NCBI GenBank assembly: GCA_963582065.1
Contig: CAUZRQ010000010.1
Coordinates: 1-64,000 of the forward strand
Source of the DNA: UBA8437 sp963582065
GTDB taxonomy: Bacteria; Planctomycetota; Planctomycetia; Planctomycetales; Planctomycetaceae
DNA length: 64,000 bases
Direction: 5' to 3'
Shown here: piece by piece, positions 54,560 through 62,674 of the stretch
Layout of the letters: every line of letters starts with the position of its first letter
How positions within the stretch are numbered: the first letter of the stretch is position 1
Position numbers and translations under genes: made by a program
Notes under the pieces: generated by a model
The model's database searches: none
Told to the model about the DNA's origin: nothing
The model's input: the letters and a program-made list of their open reading frames with translations, nothing else

Positions 54560-57500
54560 CTACGACTGTGGTACCGCCCGTTGACGGGCCGCGGTTCCCG
54601 ACGAACCCGAGATGCTTCCGACCAGGCGATTGAAGGAACTGCCGGGGTCCATCATCCACAGCAGCGCCGGGCTGGCCACGAAGATCGAGCTGTAGGTTCC
54701 CACCACCACGCCCAGCACCAGGCAATAGGCGAACCCGTGGATGCCATCGCCACCGCCGAAGTAGAGGATCACGACGACGATCAGGGTGGTCACCGAGGTC
54801 AGCAGGGTGCGGGACAACGTCTGGTTCAGGCTCAGGTTGACCATCTCGGGCGTCAGCGACGGGTTCTTGCCCCGCACCTCGCGAATACGATCAAAGACGA
54901 CGATGGTGTCGTTGAGCGAATATCCCACGATGGTCAGGAAGGCTGCGATCATCGGCAGGTTGATCTTGAAGTCCTGCAACTGCAGCAAACCGCCGTCGAG
55001 CCCCATCTTCTCGGCGCCCAGGCCCGCCAGGGCCACGCCACCCAGCACGACCAGCACGTCGTGGACCAACGCCACCACGGCGGCCAGGCCGAAGTCGATC
55101 CGCTGGAAGCGGAACCAGATGTAACCGATGATGGCCACCAGGCTGAACAGCATGGCGAGAATCGCCGACTGCTTCATCTCGTTGGCGACCGAGGGGGCGA
55201 AGGAGGTGACCTCGTCGAATCGCGGCTTGCCGTTGAGCATTTCGGTCATGGCCGCGATCGTCGACTTGACCTGGTCGCGTAGAACCCCCTTCTTGAATCG
55301 GAGGATCCACGCCGTGGAGACGGCCGCCGCCGGATCGTCGGGGTCATCGGCGGCACGGACCTCGAAGTCCAATTCGGCCTGGCTGGCGTCCCCACCCCTG
55401 ACGGCAGCCAGCGCATCGGCCACGTACGCCTGGGCATTTTCTCGCTGAACCTTGTCATCGCTCTCGAGCGACACCTTGACCTCGTGCCCCCCGTGAAAAA
55501 CGGCATCCGACGGGTCGTCGATTTCCGTCTCAGGTTCAGACCTGACCAACATCGTGGACAGCTCATAATCGTCATCCTGTTCAAACGCCTTCTCGATCCA
55601 GTCCTGGATCCTCTGGCTGACACCGCCCTTTTCCTGATTCTCCTCGTTGCCATCGGCTGTTGTCGTTGTCGTTGTCGTCCGAAGCCGGAACCGTCGCCGC
55701 GGATTGGTCGAAGTGTCCTGCTCATCGCCTTCGATCCCGGTGAGCTCTTCCAGCGACATCGAATCACTGAGTTCGTCGGCACCGTCGACGTCCTCCAGTT
55801 TTCCACGGATGTCCTCGGTCGTGGCCCCGTCGGCCATTTTCCGCAACTCGAAGCTCACCGCCAGGCCACCTCGGAAGTCGATGTCGAAGTTGCTTCCCCC
55901 TCGTGACACCAGGGCCGCCATTCCACAGCCAATCACCAGCAACGACACCACGGCAGCAATCCGCCGCCCGCCCACGAAGTTGAAGTTGCGACCGGTGATG
56001 CCCGGCAGGCTGTTCATCTTCAACTGCTCACGTCGCTTGATACGTTCCCAGATGTCGAACAGCAGTCGGCCGACGTACAACGCGGTGAACATGCTCATCA
56101 CGATCCCGATGAACAGCATGACGGCAAAACCGCGGACCTGGTCGGTCCCGATCATGTAGAGCACCACGGCAACCAGCAGCGTGGTGACGTTGGCATCAAC
56201 GATCGTGGTGAAGGCCCTCGCGAAACCGTTCTGGATCGCCATGCGGACCGTCCCGCCCCGTCGATGCTCCTCGCGAATCCGTTCGAAGATCAGCACATTG
56301 GCATCGACGGCCATTCCGATCGTCAGCACCAGTCCGGCCAGGCCGGGCAGCGTGAAGGTGGCCTCGATGAAGATCATCGTCCCCATCACCAGCACCAGGT
56401 TCAGCACCAGGCAGACAACCGCCACCATGCCCGAGAAGCGGTAGTAACCGATCATGAAGACGACAACCGTGATCGACGCGATCCCGATTGCCACCACGCC
56501 TTTCTTCTGCACATCGCTGCCCAGAGTGGGCGAAATCGTCAGTTCGCTGACCGGATTCTTCTTCAGCGGAACTTCGAGCGCCCCGGCCTTGAGCACGCCG
56601 ATCAACTCGTTGATCTCCTCACGGGTGAAATCACCCGAGATCTGTCCACTGTCGCTGATGCGTTCGTTGAGCGTCGGCGCCGAGAACACCGCTCCGTCGA
56701 GGATGATTGCCAGGTGCCGATAAAACCCTTCGGCGAGGTCGGGCTCGTTGTTGCCGGTCAGATTCGAAAACAGGTTGGAACCACGGTAATTCAACCGAAA
56801 GCCGACGGCCAGGCGACCATTCTCATCGTTGGTCTGGTAGACGTTGTTGAGATGTTGACCCGTCACCCGCCGGCTTTCGTCTTCGAAGGACACCAGCACG
56901 TGGTTGACATTTTGGCCCCCCGAGTCGGGCCGCATTGCGGTCACCAACTGGTTTCCCGAATTCTGGAGATCCCGACCGTCCGAGGAAATCGGCAGCCAGG
57001 CACCGTACACCCGCGATCGTGTTGAGCCATCCTCTTGGGGGACCTCGGTGATGACCCGTGTCTTGTCGTCAGGCAATTCCCGAGCCCGCTTGACCAGGTC
57101 CTCGAATTTCGCATCCCTGGTATTTGCCAGGATCGCCAACTCGAGACTCCCCAGGCGGGTCATCATCCGCTTGGTCTGTTCGACGACCTGCGGATCAGCC
57201 TTGGGAATGATCACCTCGATCCGATTGGTCCCCAGCGGCCGGACGGTCAGTTCCTTGTTGCCACCGGGATTGGCCCGTTTATTGATCGCCGTAGCCATCT
57301 GCGACATCACGTCGGCATTCAGTTCCTTCTCCTGCCGCCTCAACTCAACTTCATCTACCTCCAGGATCAGGTTGGCTCCGCCGGCCAGATCGATGCCCAG
57401 CTTGATCCCGGAAAAGAACTCGAGAACACCGCCGCCCTCGTCCGACTCGGACTCTCGCCGGGGTTTCATCAACGGCGAAAGTTCAAGCGTTTCCAGCGAC

Positions 57501-57961
57501 AGGAACCTGGAAATGTGCTTGGCGAGGCCGGCGTCGGTGACCCGAGTGTTGGAGAGTGTCAGTTTGCGGAGGCTGGTCAGACCGGCCAGGACCTCGAGCC
57601 CGCCGTCGGTGACGGCGGTGTCGGAGAGATCCAGTGTCTGGAGTTCGTCGAGCGCGGCGAGTTGCTGGAGTTGCTCGTCCTGGACGTGGGTCCCCGAGAG
57701 GTCCAGCATCAAGACACGCGGCACACGGGCGAGGTCTTTCAGTTGTTCGCCCAGTTGATCGGCGGTGGCCGATTGAGACAGCACCACCCGCTCGACCTTC
57801 ACCCGATCGTCATCCTGCTCGACCACCGCTCCCGCCCGGCGGAGCTTGATCATCGGATCGCTGTCACTGCACCCGGCCACCGTCAGCACCAGCCACAGCG
57901 CCGGAACACAGGCCACCGCCCACCAACGGTCCATCACGCTATTCCCCGCCCACCTGTTCAT
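54560..57961 (-). CDS. secDF: SecDF protein translocase with N-terminal lipobox and leucine-rich-repeat domain
   Basis: A single 1133-residue SecD-SecF fusion of the Sec translocon, using proton motive force to pull proteins out of the channel. Residues 11-31 form a lipoprotein-type signal ending in VAGC (Cys31). Residues about 80-163 are leucine-rich repeats (LQTLDLSDTAVTDGGL). SecD then begins without its usual first helix: GIDLAGGANLILEV (189-202), five helices with GMAVDANVLIFERIREE, then SecF with its own first helix, an enlarged acidic periplasmic domain containing a seven-Thr run, and GYSLNDTIVVFDRIRE. The frame is continuous. ATG 57961 or 57934 both keep the signal. Confidence 0.9.
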   Translation of the reverse strand: MNRWAGNSVMDRWWAVACVPALWLVLTVAGCSDSDPMIKLRRAGAVVEQDDDRVKVERVVLSQSATADQLGEQLKDLARVPRVLMLDLSGTHVQDEQLQQLAALDELQTLDLSDTAVTDGGLEVLAGLTSLRKLTLSNTRVTDAGLAKHISRFLSLETLELSPLMKPRRESESDEGGGVLEFFSGIKLGIDLAGGANLILEVDEVELRRQEKELNADVMSQMATAINKRANPGGNKELTVRPLGTNRIEVIIPKADPQVVEQTKRMMTRLGSLELAILANTRDAKFEDLVKRARELPDDKTRVITEVPQEDGSTRSRVYGAWLPISSDGRDLQNSGNQLVTAMRPDSGGQNVNHVLVSFEDESRRVTGQHLNNVYQTNDENGRLAVGFRLNYRGSNLFSNLTGNNEPDLAEGFYRHLAIILDGAVFSAPTLNERISDSGQISGDFTREEINELIGVLKAGALEVPLKKNPVSELTISPTLGSDVQKKGVVAIGIASITVVVFMIGYYRFSGMVAVVCLVLNLVLVMGTMIFIEATFTLPGLAGLVLTIGMAVDANVLIFERIREEHRRGGTVRMAIQNGFARAFTTIVDANVTTLLVAVVLYMIGTDQVRGFAVMLFIGIVMSMFTALYVGRLLFDIWERIKRREQLKMNSLPGITGRNFNFVGGRRIAAVVSLLVIGCGMAALVSRGGSNFDIDFRGGLAVSFELRKMADGATTEDIRGKLEDVDGADELSDSMSLEELTGIEGDEQDTSTNPRRRFRLRTTTTTTTADGNEENQEKGGVSQRIQDWIEKAFEQDDDYELSTMLVRSEPETEIDDPSDAVFHGGHEVKVSLESDDKVQRENAQAYVADALAAVRGGDASQAELDFEVRAADDPDDPAAAVSTAWILRFKKGVLRDQVKSTIAAMTEMLNGKPRFDEVTSFAPSVANEMKQSAILAMLFSLVAIIGYIWFRFQRIDFGLAAVVALVHDVLVVLGGVALAGLGAEKMGLDGGLLQLQDFKINLPMIAAFLTIVGYSLNDTIVVFDRIREVRGKNPSLTPEMVNLSLNQTLSRTLLTSVTTLIVVVILYFGGGDGIHGFAYCLVLGVVVGTYSSIFVASPALLWMMDPGSSFNRLVGSISGSSGTAARQRAVPQS

Positions 57962-57989
57962 CGTAAATCCGCTCACAGATCGGTTCCGA

Positions 57990-58787
57990 TCACTTGTCAT
58001 CCGGTTCATCCGGTTCATCCAGCTTCTTGATTGCTCCGTCGTCACCGGAACGCATCGTCGCCGGCGATCCCGGCTCACCGGCGGGCATCTTGCCGCCTTC
58101 GGAATAGTTGACGGTCAGCCCGGGCAGACTTTTCTCGAGAGTCTCCACGACTCCCTCGGTGACCTTGTAGCTGTCGTTGCCGGCCTCCCATTGCTGGACC
58201 GCCGTGTCGTGAATCCACTTGTCGGCGGCCTGTCCGACCACGCCCTTGGCCATCGGCCACAATGCCAGAGTGACTGCCGTCAGCACGACGCCGATCCGCC
58301 ACGAGAGGTCTTCCATCCGCATTGCCATCGCCAACAGGTGTCCGAAGCTGAACGGAACAACGAAGGTCGACGCGATCAACAGGGCGGCCCGGGTGGCATT
58401 GCCACTGTCGAAATACCACTGCGGTTGCCAGACAAACACCGCCACCGAAACAGCCACGTAGAGCAGGCACATCGCCGCGACCAGCTGGCCCTTGAGCACG
58501 TCACGGGTCCCCAGCCATCCCCCCAGGCCAATCACGACCAGGCCCAGCCCCAGCAGAAACCGGCCACCGGTGTCCATGTCGAAGAACAGGCCGGGGACCA
58601 CCGAGCCCAGTGCGACCAGGCCAAAAAACGCCAGCACTCCCATCGTGACATGACTCTCGGCAAACGCTTCGTGCTTCTCGCACCACCGCGACACGGCATA
58701 GCCGCCTACCACGGTGAGAACGAAACACGAGCCCACGGCCCACACGGGGATCTGGGCCAGGAGCAGGGGGAAAGCGAATTGGTCCAT
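57990..58787 (-). CDS. Multi-pass membrane protein between yajC and secDF
   Basis: Not recognised. The 265-residue protein has about six membrane helices (from LLLAQIPVWAVGSCFVLTVVGG to VLTAVTLALWPMAKG) and a soluble, acidic C-terminal tail rich in Gly, Asp and Glu (about 190-265). It lies 47 bases after yajC and 28 bases before secDF on the same strand, so an accessory role in secretion is a reasonable guess, but nothing in the sequence proves it. Confidence 0.78.
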   Translation of the reverse strand: MDQFAFPLLLAQIPVWAVGSCFVLTVVGGYAVSRWCEKHEAFAESHVTMGVLAFFGLVALGSVVPGLFFDMDTGGRFLLGLGLVVIGLGGWLGTRDVLKGQLVAAMCLLYVAVSVAVFVWQPQWYFDSGNATRAALLIASTFVVPFSFGHLLAMAMRMEDLSWRIGVVLTAVTLALWPMAKGVVGQAADKWIHDTAVQQWEAGNDSYKVTEGVVETLEKSLPGLTVNYSEGGKMPAGEPGSPATMRSGDDGAIKKLDEPDEPDDK

Positions 58788-58834
58788 CGTGTTTATCTAT
58801 ACCTCAGTCTGTGACGGCCCGGCTCTTTTTGAGT

Positions 58835-59314
58835 TCACTTCTCGGCCATCGCCTTACCCGCACCATCCTCATCAGTACCCAGGGGCTTGGGCCCCTGGAT
58901 GCTCCGACGCAGTATCCTCAGATGCATCTCGGGAGCCACTTCCAACACCACCTCGTCGCTGGAGGTATCGAACGAGACGATGGTACCGATGATCCCCCCG
59001 ATGGAAACCACCCGGTCGTGTTTCTGGAGTGAATCAACCACCGCCTGTTGCTTCTTTTTGGCCTTCTTCTGCGGAGACAGCACGATGAAATAGAAGATCA
59101 ATCCCATGCCGATGATCGGGACCAGCATGTCCGTCATCGACGGTGCTTCCGGCTGATTGGCGGCGGCATCGTTGGGGTCGGCTGGCCCTTCCTGGTCAGC
59201 CGCCGCCGTCGCAGGAGCAGCCGCGGGTGTCTCGTCCTGGGCGATCGCCGACTGAACGAACGCACCCACAAACACCACAGCAACACAGGTCGCCACGAAG
59301 CCGCACGACCGCAT
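58835..59314 (-). CDS. yajC: Preprotein translocase subunit YajC
   Basis: Small Sec accessory protein that binds SecDF. The C-terminal half has the family core: membrane helix LVPIIGMGLIFYFIVLSPQ followed by KKAKKKQQAVVDSLQKHDRVV and GIIGTIVSF. Unusually, it carries an extra N-terminal signal-like helix (CGFVATCVAVVFVGAFVQSAIAQDE) and an Ala/Pro/Asp-rich linker of about 45 residues; this type of extension is common in planctomycete YajC. ATG 59314 has AAAGG 8 bases upstream; ATG 59335 adds seven residues. Confidence 0.9.
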   Translation of the reverse strand: MRSCGFVATCVAVVFVGAFVQSAIAQDETPAAAPATAAADQEGPADPNDAAANQPEAPSMTDMLVPIIGMGLIFYFIVLSPQKKAKKKQQAVVDSLQKHDRVVSIGGIIGTIVSFDTSSDEVVLEVAPEMHLRILRRSIQGPKPLGTDEDGAGKAMAEK

Positions 59315-59483
59315 CCCGCTCGCCTTTGACAGCATCCGTTGAACCCCGTCGTCGCTCGCCCGATCACCGCAGGCCGGCCGCCCCGGGTCCACAACCCGCG
59401 ACGAGAACTCGGCCCCTGTCACCTCTCCGGTCGTTCCCTCAGCGCTCCGCCCACCCGGCAGCAGGACGGACCAAACCCGTATC

Positions 59484-60614
59484 CTAAAGAGATGCCGGAA
59501 CGTCAGCAAGGTGAAGCGATCGAAACTCATCGAGCCGATCGGAGCGGATCGCATCGCGGAGCGATCGCAGGAAGTTCTGGTAAAACACGAGGTTATGGTA
59601 GGAAACCAGGATCGGCCCCAACATCTCCCGTGACAGGAACAGGTGGCGAAGGTAGCCGCGGCTGAACCGCGTACACACTCGACAATCGCAGCCGGGATCC
59701 AGCGGGCGCTCGTCGGTACGGTACTTCCGGTTTTTCAGCCTCACCTCGCCCTCGACAGTGAACGCCGACGCGCTGCGGCCGTTGCGGGTCGGCATCACGC
59801 AGTCGAACAGGTCAATCCCGCGAATGACCGCCTCGAACAGGTCCCTGGGAGTGCCCACACCCATCAGGTACCGCGGTCGATCCGTCGGCAGCATCGGCGT
59901 GGTCACATCCAGTGTCTCGTACATCGCTTCGGGCGACTCCCCGACACTGAGTCCCCCGATCGCGTACCCCGGAAACTCCAGTTTCAGCAGGCCTTCGACC
60001 GACCGTTCCCGTTCGGCCGGATTCGTCCCTCCCTGCACGATCGCCAGCAGCGCCTGGTCGGTCCGTGTCTGAGCGTCCCGGCAGCGGCGGGCCCAGTCGG
60101 TGGTTCGATCGACAGCCTGCCTGAGCTTCTCGATCGGCACCTCGTGAGACGGGCATTCGTCCAGGCACATGATGCAATCGGCCCCCAGTTGTTCCTGGAT
60201 GGCGACCGCCTTCTCGGGGGTCAAATCCATCCGACTGCCGTCGATGTGCGACTTGAACGAGACCCCCTCGTCGGTCAGCCGGGCCATCTCGGCGAGGCTG
60301 AAGACCTGGAAGCCACCGCTGTCGGTCAGGATCGGACCGTCCCACTGCATGAATCGGTGCAGGCCGCCGAGTTCCTCCACCACATCACCACCCGGCCGCA
60401 GGGCCAGGTGGTAAGTATTGGCCAGGACCATCTCGGCACCGGTTTCAGCCAGTTGCTCGGGCCACAACCCACGCACCGTTCCCCGGGTTCCCACCGGCAT
60501 GAACGCAGGAGTTACGACGGCGCCGTGGGGGGTGTGCCAAACACCGCAGCGTGCCGCACTCGACGCGCTGGCCTGTTCGATCTCAAACGCGAATGCCCCC
60601 GGAGCACCAGTCAC
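59484..60614 (-). CDS. tgt: Queuine tRNA-ribosyltransferase Tgt
   Basis: Exchanges guanine-34 in tRNA for a queuosine precursor, the reaction that precedes QueA (encoded at 9480-10556). The 376-residue protein has ANTYHLALRPG, the nucleophile motif TDSGGFQVFSL, LDECPSHEVP, LMGVGTPRDL, FDCVMPTRNGR and the zinc site CDCRVCTRFSRGYLRHLF. GTG 60614 overlaps the stop of the upstream GspF-like gene as GTGA, so translation of the two is coupled. Confidence 0.95.
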   Translation of the reverse strand: MTGAPGAFAFEIEQASASSAARCGVWHTPHGAVVTPAFMPVGTRGTVRGLWPEQLAETGAEMVLANTYHLALRPGGDVVEELGGLHRFMQWDGPILTDSGGFQVFSLAEMARLTDEGVSFKSHIDGSRMDLTPEKAVAIQEQLGADCIMCLDECPSHEVPIEKLRQAVDRTTDWARRCRDAQTRTDQALLAIVQGGTNPAERERSVEGLLKLEFPGYAIGGLSVGESPEAMYETLDVTTPMLPTDRPRYLMGVGTPRDLFEAVIRGIDLFDCVMPTRNGRSASAFTVEGEVRLKNRKYRTDERPLDPGCDCRVCTRFSRGYLRHLFLSREMLGPILVSYHNLVFYQNFLRSLRDAIRSDRLDEFRSLHLADVPASL

Positions 60615-61687
60615 TGGAGACCGTCCAGCGCCTGGTTGATCTGGGCCACGTACCACAGAAAGAAGCGGAACACGAAGAACACGATGAACATCGCCACGAC
60701 GCTCCACACGGCCCACGCGATGGCGCCGCAGAGCAACGACAGCGCCCGCTCAGCCTCCTCGCGGAACCGCGGACTCAAACGGTGCAACTGCTCGGGAACC
60801 GTTCCCGACGTCTCACCCACGTCGACCATTTCGATGAAATCCTGTGGAAACAACCCCGTGTCGGCCAGCGAGACCGTCAGAGAATCCCCCGCCTCAATCG
60901 ACTGGCAGACCGATTCACACTTCGCCTGAAACGCACCGTTGCCGGTCGCCCGAAACGTTGCCTGCAGGCTCTGACGGATCGGCATTCCGGTCTGTTGTGT
61001 CAGGTAAAAGGCCCACGAAAAGCGAGCAATCGCAAACGCCCTCTGGCATTTGCCGACGACCGGGAGGCTCAGCGAGATCCGGTCGACGATCTGGCGAGAC
61101 TCAACGATCGACGCTGCCGCAAGATAACCGCCAACCAGCATCACCAGCGTGCCGTAGACAATCGCCAGGAACGTGATCGCCCCCCCGGCACCGCGAAGAC
61201 CGAAGGTGATCTCCGACACCGCCTCACCGCCGGGCAGCAGGCCCAGCACAAAAATGACCAACGACACCACGAAGGTGGCGGCAACGAACTGGATTACCGG
61301 CCAGGTGATCTGCGAGATGAACCGCCGCCGCAGCGCCACGATGTTGTCGAAGTGTTCGGCCAGGTGTTCCAACACCTCCGGCAGAGCCCCGCTGTGCTCG
61401 GACAGGCGGACCATGTCGATGACCAATTCGGGAAACCGGCGGCCGTGCCGTGCCATCCCATCAGAGAGTTCCTCGCCGGCACGAACCTGCTGGGCGAGGT
61501 CGGTGAACACCTCTCTGCAAAGCGAATCTCCACCCTTTCGGCCGGCCACCTCCAGGGCTCTGACCACCGGAACGCCCGAGTACAGCATGGTGGCCAGGTT
61601 GCGGCAGACAACCGCCAGGGTCTGTTTGCGTATCTGGTTTCTCAACACCGTTCCAGTCCCGTGGTCAAACGGCTCGACGAAGAACAC
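60611..61687 (-). CDS. Type II secretion/pilus assembly platform protein GspF/PilC family
   Basis: Inner-membrane platform protein of type II secretion or type IV pili. The roughly 358-residue protein contains two homologous halves, each with a cytoplasmic helical bundle (VCRNLATMLYSGVPVVRALE and FSWAFYLTQQTGMPIRQSLQ) followed by a membrane region (SQITWPVIQFVAATFVVSLV and VVAMFIVFFVFRFFLWYV). The start is a GTG, 61687 or 61648; neither has a clear ribosome-binding site. No GspE/PilB ATPase or pilin is nearby. Its stop overlaps tgt by 4 bases. Confidence 0.85.
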   Translation of the reverse strand: MFFVEPFDHGTGTVLRNQIRKQTLAVVCRNLATMLYSGVPVVRALEVAGRKGGDSLCREVFTDLAQQVRAGEELSDGMARHGRRFPELVIDMVRLSEHSGALPEVLEHLAEHFDNIVALRRRFISQITWPVIQFVAATFVVSLVIFVLGLLPGGEAVSEITFGLRGAGGAITFLAIVYGTLVMLVGGYLAAASIVESRQIVDRISLSLPVVGKCQRAFAIARFSWAFYLTQQTGMPIRQSLQATFRATGNGAFQAKCESVCQSIEAGDSLTVSLADTGLFPQDFIEMVDVGETSGTVPEQLHRLSPRFREEAERALSLLCGAIAWAVWSVVAMFIVFFVFRFFLWYVAQINQALDGLQ

Positions 61688-61831
61688 GACCAGCGATTTG
61701 ATTCCCGGTCGTGTTGGCCAACGGCTCCACCCTCGATTCTCAGGGCCATCCCCGGGTGCGTCAACGCCACACCGGCCGTCTCATGGCGCCCGTTGCGTTC
61801 CCCGGGGGTTTGTGTCACAGTGTCGCGCATC

Positions 61832-62674
61832 ATGCCCGCCGACTTTCTCGACCTCGCCGGCCGCGACGTCCTGGTGATGGGGGTCGCCAACCGCAAGAGC
61901 GTCGCCTGGCATGTCGCGAAATTGCTGACCGAAGCGGGCGCCCGTGTGATCTTCGGGGTCCGAAATGCCGAGCGGGCCGAGTCTGTCCGCGACCTGGTCG
62001 GCGGCGATGCGGTGGTGATCGACTGTGATGTCGAGCGGCCCGAGGACATCCAACGGCTGGCCACCGAGGTCGCTTCGGTCACCGAGCGGCTTCACGGGGT
62101 CGTCCACTCGATCGCCTTCGCCGACTACTCGGACGGCTGGCTGCCGTTTCACGAAACACCCCGAGCCGCATTTCTCCAGGCGGTCGACATCAGCTGCTTC
62201 TCGCTGGTAGCCGTCTCCAACGCACTCCGCGACCTCCTCGACCCGGACCACGGCAGTGTCGTCACCGTTTCGATATCCACCACCCGCATGACCGCCGAAA
62301 ACTACGGGTACATGGCACCGGTCAAGGCGGCACTCGACTCCTCGGTCTGCTTTCTGGCCAAGAGCTTCTCGTCCTTCAGCCGGGTTCGCTTCAACGCCGT
62401 CTGCCCGGGTCTGCTCAAGACATCGGCCTCGGCCGGCATCCCCGGTTACGTCGACAGTTACCTCTACGCCGAACAGGCCACGCTCAGAAAACAGGCGGTT
62501 CAGACCGATGAAGTCGCCGCCACCGTGGCTTTCCTGCTCTCCCCTCGCTCCTCGGGAATCAACGCCCAGGGGCTGGTGATCGACGCCGGCATGGGAGTCA
62601 ATTACTTCGACGATCAACTGGTCCGTGGTTCCACCGATTCGGCTGAGACGGACGACCCGGAGCCCTCATTGTGA
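61832..62674 (+). CDS. fabI: Enoyl-[acyl-carrier-protein] reductase FabI
   Basis: NADH-dependent reductase of the last step in fatty-acid elongation. The 280-residue protein has the FabI cofactor start GVANRKSVAWHVAKLL, HSIAFADYSDGWLPF, and the active-site pair Tyr158 and Lys165 (YGYMAPVK, the Yx6K spacing of FabI). CPGLLKTSASAGI and VIDAGMGVNYFD complete the family pattern. ATG 61832 fits the first strand. Its TGA overlaps the GTG of the downstream glycosyltransferase. Confidence 0.92.
   Translation: MPADFLDLAGRDVLVMGVANRKSVAWHVAKLLTEAGARVIFGVRNAERAESVRDLVGGDAVVIDCDVERPEDIQRLATEVASVTERLHGVVHSIAFADYSDGWLPFHETPRAAFLQAVDISCFSLVAVSNALRDLLDPDHGSVVTVSISTTRMTAENYGYMAPVKAALDSSVCFLAKSFSSFSRVRFNAVCPGLLKTSASAGIPGYVDSYLYAEQATLRKQAVQTDEVAATVAFLLSPRSSGINAQGLVIDAGMGVNYFDDQLVRGSTDSAETDDPEPSL

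Noticed and set aside
57948..57963. Sixteen identical bases also present at about 15761-15776
   Set aside because: Both sites encode the MNRWA start of exported proteins on the minus strand; the match does not extend and is probably chance.
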